Source: Tomocerus qinae (Eukaryota > Arthropoda > Collembola > Entomobryomorpha > Tomoceridae). From it: a DNA stretch of 64,000 nucleotides. Below are positions 35,521 through 47,439 of this stretch, piece by piece. The stretch is from the NCBI GenBank assembly GCA_020055645.1, contig JAECZT010000010.1:431891-495890 (forward strand). Direction: 5' to 3'. Each line of letters begins with the position of its first letter. Within the stretch, counting starts at the first letter, position 1. The position numbers and the translations under genes are program-made. The notes beneath the pieces are model-generated. The model was not told where the DNA came from. It searched no databases and saw nothing but the letters and a program-made list of their open reading frames with translations.

Positions 35521-36492
35521 ATGACTTCTGTTGAAGACCAGCTGGATGCTTTAAAGGCCGAGTTTAAGGACTTGCAAACTGCCCATGCTGATGCCTTAAA
35601 ATCAATTACGGCTTTGGAAAAAGCTGCAACTGACTTGCCGCATTCTATTGTAATTGATGCCGCCTCGGCTATTCCAACGCCGAAGTATGACCCGGCACAG
35701 ATGACACCTAACGCTTTCCTCGACGAAGTTGAGGAATATTTTATTCAAAAAAGTGTGCATAGAAAGCAATGGCACTTTATGGCGGGTCGACTTCTTTCAA
35801 CTAATAGCGACAGTGCAAATTGGTTTCGTGGAGTTAAATCCACAATTAAAGATTTTACCGGCTTTAGAAAGGAATTCTGTGCATACCATCACTGCGGTAG
35901 TTCAAAGGATCTGTTAGTTCAGAAACTTTTTGAAACCAAGCAGCATATAGATGATCCCTTTGAAACTTTTTGCTGGAAAATTTCTAATTTATATACCAAA
36001 GCAAGTACTACTGTCACACAGGCCAATATCATTGAACGTATTGTTAACTCTTGCCTACCTGAGCTCTCAGTGCATTTTCGCACATTAAAAACAACCACAG
36101 TTGTCAACTTAATTATCCTTTCACGGGAAATTATTGCTGACTTAAATAAAACTAGAGCAGCTCAGGGTAAACAGTTGTTTCGATCTCGTTCAACTGACCC
36201 TTTGGTTAAAGTTCAACCAAAACAACCTTTCAAAAAGTTTACTTTTAACCCTTCTACCTCTACTACTACTAATAATTCTAGTGGTCAATCTTCGTCAAGT
36301 AAATCTGACACAAATGCTGATTCTGCTCAGTCTTCTACTACTGACACGTCTTTATTCTGCAAATACTGTAAAAAGACCGGTCATGATGTTTCTACATGTG
36401 AAAAGCTAAAGAAAAAGAAACTGGCTGAATCTACATCGTCTACTTCCACTTCGTCCACTTCCGGTTCGGGAAACTCTTCCGGGAAGAAGTGA
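35521..36492 (+). CDS. gag: Gypsy Gag
   Basis: 323 residues from ATG. It has a short coiled-coil-like N-terminus, then a retrotransposon capsid region (DPAQMTPNAFLDEVEEYF, GRLLSTNSDSANWFRG, FRKEFCAYH). A Ser/Thr-rich linker and one CCHC knuckle (CKYCKKTGHDVSTC) follow, ending in a Lys/Ser/Thr-rich tail. It would form the particle and bind RNA. It overlaps pol by four bases in the -1 frame, an arrangement Ty3/gypsy elements often resolve by ribosomal frameshifting. Confidence 0.85.
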   Translation: MTSVEDQLDALKAEFKDLQTAHADALKSITALEKAATDLPHSIVIDAASAIPTPKYDPAQMTPNAFLDEVEEYFIQKSVHRKQWHFMAGRLLSTNSDSANWFRGVKSTIKDFTGFRKEFCAYHHCGSSKDLLVQKLFETKQHIDDPFETFCWKISNLYTKASTTVTQANIIERIVNSCLPELSVHFRTLKTTTVVNLIILSREIIADLNKTRAAQGKQLFRSRSTDPLVKVQPKQPFKKFTFNPSTSTTTNNSSGQSSSSKSDTNADSAQSSTTDTSLFCKYCKKTGHDVSTCEKLKKKKLAESTSSTSTSSTSGSGNSSGKK

Positions 36493-38678
36493 ATTCGGGC
36501 TTTACTTCTGCACCCGAATATTTTACTAATATTGCCCCTAGAGTTACTGTTAAATTATTTGATAGAATTTTCACAGCTATTCTGGATCCTGCTTCTGATA
36601 AAACCTACATCAGCTATGACACTGTTACATCCCTAAAATTACAATATAATAAAAAGTCAATGTCACCGGTTACTCTGGCTGACAATTCAAATGTCTATCC
36701 ACTTGGCTCAATGTCATTAAATATTGCTTTAGCAAATAGATATTTTGACTTTGATTTTAAAATAATGCGTTCACTTCCTTTTCCGTTGGTACTTGGCCTT
36801 GATTTTATTAATCATGCAAATATTCAACTTGATACTCCACGGGGTAGATTCTTCTTTTCTACCGAACCGAAAATTGAGCATGCTTGTTCTAATAAAGAGT
36901 ATCTTTGTGCTTTACAAGGTCTCAATAGCCAACAGGAAAAGGAAATAAATGATCTGTTGGAAAGTTTTTCGGATGTCGCTAGTGACAAAATTGGGTGTAC
37001 TCCCTTAATACAGTGCAAACTTGATGTAACAGGACCACCTATTGCTCAGAAACCATACCGTATTTCCCCAGCTAAAAACGAAATTTTGAATTCGATGATT
37101 AGGGATATGCTACGTTTAGGCATAATTTCACCTTCCACTTCCGAGTGGGCTTCTCCTGTGCATCTGCATAAAGAAGGTGAAAAATACAGATTCACTTTAG
37201 ACTGTCGCAAAGTCAATCAGCGAACGAAAAGTGATCCGTATGTCTTCCGTCATATTCCTGACTTGCTCCAACGAGCTGGAAGAGCTAAATTTATTTCAGT
37301 TTTAGATAAACGGAAAGGTTACTGGCAATTTCCTATGCACCCAGATTCTATTGACTACACAGCTTTTGTCTGTGAATTAGGAAAATTCTCTTTTAATCGT
37401 TTACCTTTTGGCCTAAAAACAGCCCCTAGTATTTACCAAAGATTTATGGATGAATTGTTAGCTGAATGTCGCGGTAAATTTGCTGATGCTTTCTTAGACG
37501 ACATTATAATATATTCGAATTCTTGGGAGGATTACGTCCTTCATGTTAAGTTCGTGCTAGAAAAGCTCCGCTCAGCAAACTTTACTATAAATCTCGAAAA
37601 GTGTAATTTTGGAAAAACTACTGTTAAATATCTAGGCTTTATTATTTCGCCTGATGGTGTCAAAGCCGATCCAGATAAAATCTCAGCAGTTAGAAATTAC
37701 CCTATTCCAAAGTCCCCCAAGGACATTAAACGCTTTCTCGGGTTTTGTGGGTGGTACCGCCATTTCATTGATCACTTTAGTGATATAGCCTCCCCTTTAA
37801 ATAAACTTTTACGAAAAAGTGAAAAATTCCGCTGGGGTGACGCACAACAGCAAGCTTTTGACAAATTTATTCATGCTTTGTGTAATACTGTTACTTTATC
37901 TGTCCCTGATTTTTCTAAACCCTTCATTCTTCGTACGGATGCATCTGATGTTGGAATTGCTGGAGTTTTGGCTCAAGTTTCAGATTTGCCATCCGATCAA
38001 AGTGTCAATTCAGTTTTGACTCAGATCACTCATTCTGGTCGTGAACGACCTATTGCTTTTGCGAGTCGATCTTTGTCTAAAACTGAATCAAATTACCATG
38101 CATGTGAGAAAGAATGCCTTGCTATCATCTGGGCTCTCAAAAAGTTTGAACACTATCTTGATGGACAAGAATTTCAGCTTCAAACTGATAATAAGGCTCT
38201 CCTTTGGCTTCATAGTATGCGCGATACCAACAGCAAATTAACGCGCTGGGCTTTAAAAATCCAAGATTTTCAGCCCATAATTTCTCACATTAAAGGAAAA
38301 CTTAATGTAGTCAGCGATGCACTTTCACGTGCCCCAGTTGGTAATCCTGAGGAGGAAATTATTAATGAGGAAATGTTTCCTCCAGTCCAATTTCCGTCTC
38401 ATATTCTCCTTACCACTATTACCAATACTATTACTTTGACTTCAATAAAAGAGCAGCAAGCTCTTGACTCAGAAGTTCAGGCTTTGTTGACAGATTTGCC
38501 ACCAGGTTTTAATGTTGTGAATGGAGTTCTGTACAAGTTTGGTAAATACGGGGGCCGATATCCTTTCATTCCAAGATCTTTACGAAATGACATTTTGGCG
38601 TATTTTCATGATCGTTCTGAAAGTGGTCACATGGGCTACCGAAAAACAATACTTCGGCTTTTACGTCGAGTATTCTGA
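36489..38678 (+). pseudogene. pol: Gypsy Pol: protease, reverse transcriptase, RNase H
   Basis: Open for 729 codons. The N-terminal protease region resembles gypsy PR (ILDPASDKTYISYD, LVLGLDFI). RT follows (FTLDCRKVNQRT, FISVLDKRKGYWQFPM, FNRLPFGLKTAPSIYQRFM, catalytic FLDDIIIYS, KYLGFIISPDGV, FLGFCGWYRHFI). RNase H comes next (ILRTDASDVGIAGVLAQ, FASRSLSKTESNYHACEKE, LQTDNKALLWL), then the start of the integrase zinc domain (SGHMGYRKTILRLLRR). Motifs are well preserved, consistent with a young copy. Confidence 0.85.
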
Positions 38679-38684
38679 TTTAAT

Positions 38685-39680
38685 ATGCATGAAGATGTGT
38701 ATTCCTACGTGAAATCTTGTCACGTTTGTCAGTCGACAAAATCCCCCAATACTCTACCTTCGGGCCAACTCCAAACTGTAAAAACTTCTGGTCCATGGGA
38801 TCTTTTGGCTGTCGACCTAATTGGTGTTTTACCTACTACTGCGAGTAGAAATACTCAACTTCTCGTTATTGTTGACCATTTTACGAAATGGGTAGAACTT
38901 TTCCCTTTGCGCGATGGGAAAGCTCACAGGATTGCAAATATTCTACATAAAGAGATATTTTGTAGGTGGGGAGCTCCAGCAGCTCTTCTTTCAGACAACG
39001 GTTCCAATTTCCATTCTTCTACCGTGGCTAATTTGTGCAAAATCTGGAAGATTAAGCACAGATTCACAACTTCGTATCACCCTCAACATTCCAAATGGGA
39101 TGAATTTTTACCAAAAGTTGCCCTCGCACTACGTACTGCGGTTAGCGAAACGACTGGATTTAGTTCAGCTATGTTGAATTTGGGACGTGAAATCTCTTTG
39201 CCTTTTGACAGATGGATTTCCGAGGAGTCTGATGACGAAATGCAATCTAGAAGTAGTTATAAATCCGAGTTACTCAGTACATTTGTGAAAGTGTATGCAC
39301 AGGCTCGGAAAAATATCGAAATTTCTCACAGTAGGCAGGCTAGGCACTATAATAAACATCATAAGTTGACTTCTTTTTCTGTTGGAGATCTAGTTTTGCT
39401 ACGCACACATCCACTCTCCAACAAGCTCAAAAAGTTTATTAAGAAATTTGCTTTTCGCTGGCAAGGTCCTCATAAAATTATAAGAAAATGTTCTAATGTT
39501 ACTTATGAGTTGGCTGGTGTGCCAGATAATGTTAGTTTAGGTGTACATAATATTATGAACCTTAAACCTTACTTTGATCGGCCTGATGGAATTTCTACGG
39601 TACCATATTTAATTCCTGAAAGTGCCGATACTGTTGATATTGTACATCATAATTATAATCTTCGATCTAGAAATTCTTAG
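38685..39680 (+). pseudogene. Gypsy integrase
   Basis: Continues the H2C2 zinc domain (CHVCQSTKS), then the rve core (LLAVDLIGVLPTT, VDHFTKWVELFPL, ALLSDNGSNFHS). After this comes a C-terminal region with the GPY-like module (FSVGDLVLLRTHPLSN, FRWQGPHKIIRK). It ends in HHNYNLRSRNS, a tail of the YNLRSR type common in gypsy integrases. The core is not complete. Confidence 0.8.
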
Positions 39681-39905
39681 GATTATTTTATGATTATTTA
39701 CATTATTTCAAATTTTTTCATGCCCACAGCGGGGGGCCTATGTTACTAGTTTTTGGCTAATACCTATAGAAATTTAATTTCTTGTATATTTTTGAGTTGC
39801 GCATTGTTGCCACATTCTGTAAATGTATGCTAGTTGCTATTAATCATTTAGTTGCTCATAATTGCTATTTTCTTTTTTGCTTTTTGGCATTTCTGTTTGT
39901 AGATA
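39681..39905 (+). other. Gypsy spacer between integrase and 3' ORF
   Basis: AT-rich, no reading frame. It holds a GGGGGGCCTATG-type purine/GC patch near 39730 that resembles the later PPT but is not next to an LTR. Confidence 0.4.
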
Positions 39906-40397
39906 ATGGCTAAAGTTATCGACACTAAAGTTGAAGGCACCCTTCAGCTAAATACTGAATCTGTTCGTGAGTTTGCTAACCGTGCCTACCGTGAAATGTA
40001 CGCTAAAGTGGGTTTACTACTCCCAATTGTCCACTTCAATGCTTTGCATTTAGACGACGTGCTGACAGGTCTTCACCCATTCTGGAAAGAGGCACTTACA
40101 GATAATTCTCCTCCAAAATCTCGCCAAGAGTTGTTTTGCCAAATCGACACATGGCTTGACTCCCCTGTCACTGCACCTGATCTTGCCATCACTATTTCTC
40201 AACGGACTGCAGCCATTGACCAATTGAGATGCAAGAAATGTGGTGGGCTAAACCACCGTCCTAGTGAGTGCAAGGAGAAAAGAAACAATAGATGGTGTAA
40301 GGAGCAGAAACGGCTTTTCAAATCCAGAAAAGGTTTAGAGGGGGGCCGTGTAACCCCTGACACTCGTACTGTGCGTCTAAAAGACGCTACACTTTAG
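39906..40397 (+). CDS. Gypsy 3' ORF with a second zinc knuckle
   Basis: 163 codons from ATG, after integrase and running into the 3' LTR. The first ~90 residues (ESVREFANRAYREMYAK, FNALHLDDVLTGLHPFWKEAL) look like the helical C-terminal part of a Gag capsid. They are followed by a perfect CX2CX4HX4C motif, CKKCGGLNHRPSEC, and a basic Lys/Arg-rich tail. It is not a copy of this element's own gag, whose knuckle differs. It could be an accessory nucleocapsid-like protein or a Gag fragment captured from another element. Function unknown. Confidence 0.6.
   Translation: MAKVIDTKVEGTLQLNTESVREFANRAYREMYAKVGLLLPIVHFNALHLDDVLTGLHPFWKEALTDNSPPKSRQELFCQIDTWLDSPVTAPDLAITISQRTAAIDQLRCKKCGGLNHRPSECKEKRNNRWCKEQKRLFKSRKGLEGGRVTPDTRTVRLKDATL
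40331..40348 (+). other. Gypsy polypurine tract
   Basis: AGGTTTAGAGGGGGGCCG abuts the 3' LTR. The AGAGGGGGG core is the likely plus-strand primer. Confidence 0.7.
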
Positions 40398-40876
40398 CGG
40401 CCCAAAGTCCTGTGACTTGCATTGGCTCAGCAAGTCACGAATCCAGAAACCTTCATCTCCAGATCTACTCTGGAAATTTATCAGCACCTGAGCTGATACC
40501 TTGCTCTCCTCTCGGACCGAACGGTCCTTCTACCTATCCTCTCCTCAACCAGCAGAACTGCTGGCTAGACTTCTCGTCAAACAGCAGAACTGCTGTCTTC
40601 GTTCATCTTTGCCGAACGGCATAATTTCATTTCTTCGCTTCACTTCAGAAGACTTAATGTACTAATTAAATTCTAAATTATTTTGTATCTATATTTTAGT
40701 AACCGAATTGGCATATAATTAATTGGCAGTCTTTTATCTTTCGGATCTTATCCACTAATGTGTTCATATATAAATAAAGACTGACTTTGTACAAAATACA
40801 TCGAACCTTTTCAATTCTCTTTCTTTCTTTCACCCTTTCTTACGAAAGGTTATTGTAGACTTCCCCTTACGTCACA
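40349..40876 (+). repeat. Gypsy 3' LTR (528 bp)
   Basis: Same length and ends as the 5' LTR, with about five single-base differences. All eight hairpin stems are retained. The base difference inside hairpin 1 falls in its loop. Confidence 0.9.
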
Positions 40877-43654
40877 CCTATTATGGATTTACGGATACTG
40901 CCCGATACTGACTGTTACTGACTGCCTGTTAGTTGGATATTGACTTGGCTTACTATGGCTGGGTACTATGGATACGGATTTCCTATGGATACTTACTTTA
41001 TTGACATACTGTAGTGTAATTCTAATGTTTAGGCAAGTTTTAGGGTTGTTGCAAGGAAATTAACTGTAAACGCACAAGGAGATTTTTTTGAAAAAAATTT
41101 TAAAAATTACGAGCTTTAATTAATACTCTGCATCTAAATTATACCTTGTTTTCGAGTTTTTCTGGCCTTCTTCCCGTATATTTGTCCAGGTTTTTAACCT
41201 TTAATTTAATTTTATTGTTTTTCTTGATAAATCTGGTTATAACTATCATATAACTACGAACTAGAAAAATTTTAACCAGATTATGTATATTTCGAAATTA
41301 TTTATATAGGTACCTGTCATAGTTGTAGAAATTGACAATAAAAACAAGTTACAAGTAAAAAATTATTCCCAGTCTTCGCAAATTTTTGTAACTATTGAAA
41401 TGGTAATGTAATGTGCAATGTTCGAGTAAACTTCTAATCAACATGTCTCAATTTTCTAAATATTGTTCATCCCTGCCTAGTTTATAATGTAAGTTTTACA
41501 TCTATGAAAAAATGATAAATATTATGTTATTTGAGCTACATCTCGAAAAGTTTGATTTTTTCGCAAAATATATTATGTATGTGACAAGATAATTTTATTT
41601 TTTATTGGGGGCTGCCGCCCTCAAACCCCCGCTTTAGGGGAGATCAATAGTTCATATTCTTGCGGTAAGTAAAATCCACCACAAGCCGGGAAAGTGCAAG
41701 TGTTTGTATTAGTAGTATTGAGCGTGCCTATATTACAATTTTTCCTTTTCTATGCCTGGAGTCTCACTCAATGAAAATATTTTCCATCCCTGAAATTTTA
41801 CTTATTATAAATTTTTTACAACCCATGTCAGTGCCCTCAAGCCTAATATATTTTTCATATCTGGAATTGTTCTTGGTACTCCGTATTTGCATTGGTATGT
41901 GAATGTGACTGGGACTATTGAGAATCAGAATACCACGTAACAGGAATAATGCATCTATAAATCCAACATTATTATTATTATTGAGATTTTGTCTAGCGAT
42001 GCTAATTCAGTTCACTCATTAGTTCGTATCTTTGAAGATTAAATTTGGAAATGGAAATTGTATTGCTAATTACTAGTCCATCGACTCCATTTCATCCAAT
42101 ACCATATTGCAATGTGACTGCCATAGGTTCTAATCACATTGCCCAATTGACTATGATCAGGGAACAAAAAAGGACCTTTTTTGCCTTTTACCTTTTTTGA
42201 TGTTTTTAAGTGCCCCATTTACTTCACTTTACATGTAAATAAGGTTAAAAAGGTAAAAAGGACTGCTTTTTTTAGAAAAAGTAGTACTTTTTACCTTTTT
42301 TGTAAAAAGGGAGTACCTTTTTAGTTCCCTGACTATGATGCATTTGTACTAAGTCGCTAAGGAGATACCAAACAATTTTAAAGTTCATTCTTCCGGTTCC
42401 TACGGCTAAAGTTGAAACCGGATAGTTGGTTTCAAATTAATGCACAGCCCGCAGAAGAATTCTCTACGCTGTCATATATGCCATGTTTTACAGAAGCTGC
42501 TAGTTTACGAGCAATCGGTGTCAATGGAAATTGAACCAGGATTTAACTGCATACTATACTAGTGGTAAAACTGCACATTGCCATTCGGGCAATGCGCTGT
42601 CTGCTTTGCAGTTTCTCGCGGTATAAAAATTTAAAATATAGGCTTTCTAAGCTTCTAAAAGTGACGACATAGGTATTTATTGCTATTAGATGTGTTAACA
42701 ATACAGTTTTACTGCTTCTAGAAGTGCCAAAATAGGTTTCTACTGCTTTCAGAAGTGCACATATAAGTTTTTAATGCTTCTAGAAGTGTCAACATAGGGT
42801 TTCATTTTAAAAGTGTTGACAAAGGCATTGTACCGCTTCTATTGTAAACATTTGGGAACTGGGAGTGGACACTCACACAGACATAAATACAAACTTCCGG
42901 TAATTATAATATAGTATAGATCTGTTCCGAAGCGTTCTATTTTTGAGTAAAGATCGGTATTAAGAGATTGAAAACATTTTTCAGGATTCTGCGAGATGGA
43001 TATGAGAAATGACTTTAGATATTATACACATTTACAACATAAGATCGTGGACTTTTTTTCAAAAAATTTAAACATTGGAGCAGTCTCGTTTATCATTTTT
43101 GATAGTAGTTTTTTATTTTCTAAGCAATCAAAATTTGAAGAAAGGCCCGGCATTTCAAAAACAACAAAATAGTTTCACCAACATGTAGTCTATATCTCAC
43201 CGCCACTTCCCAATTAACATTCCATAGGGTTTCTACTGCTTTTAGAAGTAAAAACATTTATTTTTACCACTTGTGGTAATGTCAACATGGATTTACTACT
43301 TCTGGAAGTGTCAACATGGATTTACTACTTCCGGAAGTGTCAACATATGGATTAACTGCGTATAAGAATGCAAGCATAGGGTTTCTACTGCATATAAAAT
43401 TACACGTTAAAAACCTGGAGAAATATAAGGGAAGAAGGCCAGAAAAACTCGAAAACACGATATAATTTAGATGCAGAGTAATAATTAAAGCTCGTAATTT
43501 TAAAACTTTCTTCAAAAAAATCTCTCGTGCATTTACTGCTAATTCACCTGTAATTGTCTTCAAAAAACATTTTAGAGAACAAAATTACAATAGTGGTTCA
43601 ATTAACGCTTGAAGCAAGGATGGAAAATATTTTCGAAAACGGGAACGCCAGTCA
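40877..43654 (-). repeat. R3.4 copy 5, main part (reverse)
   Basis: Continues from the CCTA duplication with TTATGGATTTACGG. It includes the right arm (40990-41235), the GGGGGCTGCCGCCC...CCCCCGC GC-rich island (41606-41642), a MITE, the tRNA-like stretch near 42530-42610 and both sub-repeat clusters. Confidence 0.85.
42158..42331 (-). mobile_element. hAT-type MITE, copy 3
   Basis: Reverse copy, 174 bp. The TSD ACTATGAT lies at 42150-42157 and 42332-42339, the reverse complement of the TSD in copy 1. It is shorter in the middle than the forward copies. Confidence 0.85.
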
Positions 43655-44151
43655 GCTAGTCAGCTCAGAATGGTGGAGTGTCCTCGGACTCTCTGCTAGC
43701 TGGTCGTACTTTCGATTACTGCTTAGACCAATATGACATAGGTCTTCCCAGTGGTTGCTAGCTTGGGTAGTATTCTGGCTCGGTGAAGTTCAGGAACAGT
43801 ACGGGAATACTATCCATGGATATTATGGAAATGGGTGGATTAAGTTCCCTAAGTGCAGTAAAAAGCTACCTAAATCCTTATCCTAAAATTAACCTGGGTG
43901 ATACAGATGTCAATGCATGTGGTTGCAAGCCACTTGGCTGGACATTAGTCCTAGGGAAATGAATGCCCGCCGGCACTTGCTTAGGGCTATCCTCATTTCC
44001 ATGCTCTTATCACCCGTCCGTGTACAGTACAGTCTCTATTTAACGACTAACAACGTCAGGTACACAAGTCGTGGGTCGGAAGAGAGCATACCACACATTA
44101 CCTGAATGGGCTAGACCTATAAGACTGCTAATTTTACTCTAATTTTTACTA
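43655..44151 (+). mobile_element. tRNA-derived SINE-like insertion, ~497 bp
   Basis: Absent from all other R3.4 copies; it splits the phrase CCAGTCA|ATGCTTCC. Its head reads AGTCAGCTCAGAATGG, an A-box-like sequence. About 45 bases later ACTTTCGATTACTG is B-box-like, as in a tRNA-derived promoter. About 420 bases of unrecognised body and a TTTTACT-type tail follow. No clear target duplication is seen. A short LINE fragment is the alternative. Confidence 0.5.
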
Positions 44152-44649
44152 ATGCTTCCATTTAGTGTGGGAACACCTTTGCAATAGTTCATGCAAAATA
44201 GTATTCGCTCACTAATTGTAACGACTCCAAGTTATTTTCTGAAAATCAAAATCCAGGTTAAATTGTCGTATCCATAGTAATTAAGCAAAAATTAAGAGTA
44301 TAAATTATCCCGTATTAACAACATATAGCGCTAAAATTATCAACTAACTAAATGTCCAAAGTGCAATAAAAATGCTTAAATAGTGTCAAGAAATTGCCAC
44401 AATGTACAAAGTAACCGTGCAATTAGTATTATCTGCTTTTTATATGGAAAAGTTTTTTGCTTTGAAATAAAGTGTCATCTTATTTCAATATTTACATTTA
44501 TATTTGCAGTTATTAGTACTTACAGTCTAGTTGATAATACAGTATGTCAAGGAAGTGGGTATCCATATGAAATCAGTTTCCACAGCATAGCAGTTTGTAC
44601 TTCATTATTCTATGGTTATAATTCTAAGTCTCAAGTTGGGAGTAAGTTT
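44152..44649 (-). repeat. R3.4 copy 5, end
   Basis: Resumes after the SINE-like insertion and runs to the unit boundary at TTTGATATTATT. Confidence 0.8.
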
Positions 44650-46365
44650 GATATTATTATTAATTTATTACAAGTTGTTTATCCCTATTATGGATTTACG
44701 GATACTGCCCGATACTGACTGTTACTGACTGCCTGTTAGTTGGATATTGACTTGGCTTACTATGGCTGGGTACTATGGATACGGATTTCCTATGGATACT
44801 TACTTTATTGACATACTGTAGTGTAATTCTAATGTTTAGGCAAGTTTTAGGGTTGTTGCAAGGAAATTAACTGTAAACGCACGGGGAGATTTTTTTGAAA
44901 AAAAATTTTAAAAATTACAAGCTTTAGTTAATACTCTGCATCTAAATTATACCTTGTTTTCGAGTTTTTCTGGCCTTCTTCCCGTATATTTGTCCAGGTT
45001 TTTAACCTTTAATTTAATTTTATTGTTTTTCTTGATAAATCTGGTTATAACTATCATATAACTACGAACTAGAAAAATTTTAACCAGATTATGTATATTT
45101 CGAAATTATTTATATAGGTACCTGTCATAGTTGTAGAAATTGACAATAAAAACAAGTTACAAGTAAAAAATTATTCCCAGTCTTCGCAAATTTTTGTAAC
45201 TATTGAAATGGTAATGTAATGTGCAATGTTCGAGTAAACTTCTAATCAACATGTCTCAATTTTCTAAATATTGTTCATCCCTGCCTAGTTTATAATGTAA
45301 GTTTTACATCTATGAAAAAATGATAAATATTATGTTATTTGAGCTACATCTCGAAAGGTTTGATTTTTTCGCAAAATATATTATGTATGTGACAAGATAA
45401 TTTTATTTTTTATTGGGGGCTGCCGCCCTCAAACCCCCGCTTTAGGGGAGATCAATAGTTCATATTTTTGCGGTAAGTAAAATCCACCACAAGCCGGGAA
45501 AGTGCATGTGTTTGTATTAGTAGTATTGAGCGTGCCTATATTACAATTTTTCATTTTCTATGCCTGGAGTCTCACTCAATGAAAATATTTTCCATCCCTG
45601 AAATTTTACTTATTATAAATTTTTTACAACCCATGTCAGTGCCCTCAAGCCTAATATAATTTTCATATCTGGAATTGTTCTTGGTACTCCGTATTTGCAT
45701 TGGTATGTGAATGTGACTGGGACTATTGAGAATCAGAATACCACGTAACAGGAATAATGCATCTCTAAATCCAACATTATTATTATTATTATTGAGATTT
45801 TGTCTAGCGATGCTAATTCAGTTCACTCATTAGTTCGTATCTTTGAAGATTAAATTTGGAAATGGAAATTGTATTGCTAATTACTAGTCCATCGACTCCA
45901 TTTCATCCAATACCATATTGCAATGTGACTGCCATAGGTTCTAATCACATTGCCCAATTGACTATGATCAGGGAACAAAAAAGGACCTTTTTTGCCTTTT
46001 ACCTTTTTTGATGTTTTTAAGTGCCCCATTTACTTCACTTTACATGTAAATAAGGTTAAAAAGGTAAAAAGGACCGCTTTTTTAAGAAAAAGTAGTACTT
46101 TTTACCTTTTTTGTAAAAAAGGAGTACCTTTTTAGTTCCCTGACTATGATGCATTTGTACTAAGTCGCCAAGGAGATACCAAACAATTTTAAAGTTCATT
46201 CTTCCGGTTCCTACGGCTAAAGTTGAAACCGGATAGTTGGTTTCAAATTAATGCACAGCCCGCAGAAGAATTCTCTATGCTGACATATATGCCATGTTTT
46301 ACAGAAGCTGCTAGTTTACGAGCAATCGGTGTCAATGGAAATTGAACCAGGATTTAACTGCATAC
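44650..46365 (-). repeat. R3.4 copy 6, first part (reverse)
   Basis: Collinear with copy 5 up to GCATAC, where the 12.6 kb retrovirus-like element is inserted. It resumes at 58978. Confidence 0.85.
45969..46142 (-). mobile_element. hAT-type MITE, copy 4
   Basis: 174 bp. The TSD ACTATGAT is at 45961-45968 and 46143-46150. Confidence 0.85.
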
Positions 46366-46904
46366 TGTCATGAATGCCCGAAATACATATAAAAAGAATT
46401 AAGTAAATTGCTAAAATCGGTTGAATAAGTAGGTAGTTACGAAAATGTAATGTAAATTCATTTGCGTTATTTAGATCAGAGTCAAGATAGGTAGGTGGTG
46501 AATTTATTTTATTTAACTCTGTGTATAAGCATAATTAGGTACTTAACGTTGGTATGTCATGATAATAATTTAAGATGCAAATAACATAATCATTTACCAT
46601 TGTAAGATACAACGCATAGAAACGAGTTAGAACTTTTGTAAATAAAATGTCTCATGATCTGTATGAGTGATTACGAATGGAATGTAACAAGAACAGAGAT
46701 GAAGAAATAATAAAGAGAGAAAAATGCTCCAGTTGCGTTTTATGGAGAGCCCAGAGAAGAGATCTGCTAATATTTATTCCGACCTAATGCATAACCTAAT
46801 CTTCACGAGTACTAGTCTTACGAATATTCAAGTTTATCGGGTTACGGAGGGACCGACCCTTAATCTTCACGTAAACGGTCAGGTTAATTACTTGGATTAT
46901 TACA
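46366..46904 (+). repeat. Retrovirus-like element, 5' LTR (539 bp)
   Basis: Begins TGTCATGAATGCCCG and ends GGATTATTACA. AATAAAATG and AATAAAGAGAG signals lie at about 46640 and 46708. It differs from the 3' LTR by a handful of bases and one ~9-bp length difference. Confidence 0.9.
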
Positions 46905-46922
46905 TGGTGTCAGAAGTGGGAT
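46905..46922 (+). other. Primer-binding site
   Basis: TGGTGTCAGAAGTGGGAT follows the LTR directly. The TGG start fits a tRNA 3' CCA. The tRNA is not identified. Confidence 0.75.
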
Positions 46923-47439
46923 CCCTTGAGGGTCTCTTCGGTTGAAGGACCCCTTGACGGGGAAAAAGAACTCAGAAGACAAGTAGTGAATTAAAACCTG
47001 AATGAAGTGAAGTGAAGAAACTTGTGGAGAAGGATAGGAAAATTCGCACTTAAAGTGAATCTTCGGATTAAAAAAGGACGAGCGAGAATCGGACGATATT
47101 AATAAGTGAATAATTAATGTACATTGTTGGGTGATCACTGGACAGTGGAAGTGTCTCAGAATGGTAAACAAAATTATCTTCAGAAACAAAGTAAGCAAAT
47201 TCTTTTATTGTCTCTAAGGACAGAACTGGAATAAATAAGGTAATTTTCGATTGAAAAATTTTAAGTCACACAAAATTATCTATAAATGAATACGAAAATA
47301 AATATTGAAAAAGTGGACACCGAACGAGTCCAAATAATTTAAAGTGGCCACGCCCACCCTAAGATCCACGCCGATTTTTTTGAAAATTCGGTACTTAGAA
47401 AATTTTCAAATAAAAAGTGAAGTAGGGGATATGTGAGAC
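46923..47439 (+). other. Leader, 5' part
   Basis: Purine-rich, no supported reading frame. TCGGTTGAAGGACCCCTTGA and GGCCACGCCCACCC patches are present but not assigned. Confidence 0.4.

Larger units (their letters stand above)
34195..40876 (+). mobile_element. Ty3/gypsy LTR retrotransposon, 6.7 kb, young
   Basis: Two 528-bp LTRs (about 99% identical by eye, ~5 differences) are flanked by the 4-bp duplication CCTA (34191-34194 and 40877-40880). Order is PBS, ~780-bp leader, gag, pol (PR-RT-RNase H-integrase), an extra 3' ORF with a zinc knuckle, PPT, LTR. The order RT before integrase, 4-bp TSD and RT sequence place it in Ty3/gypsy. It is nearly whole in layout but has one or two breaks in pol. 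Confidence 0.9.

Noticed and set aside
41606-41642. GC-rich island GGGGGCTGCCGCCC...CCCCCGC as a promoter or G-quadruplex
   Set aside because: It is present in all R3.4 copies with no adjacent gene. The G and C runs do not make four G-tracts on one strand.
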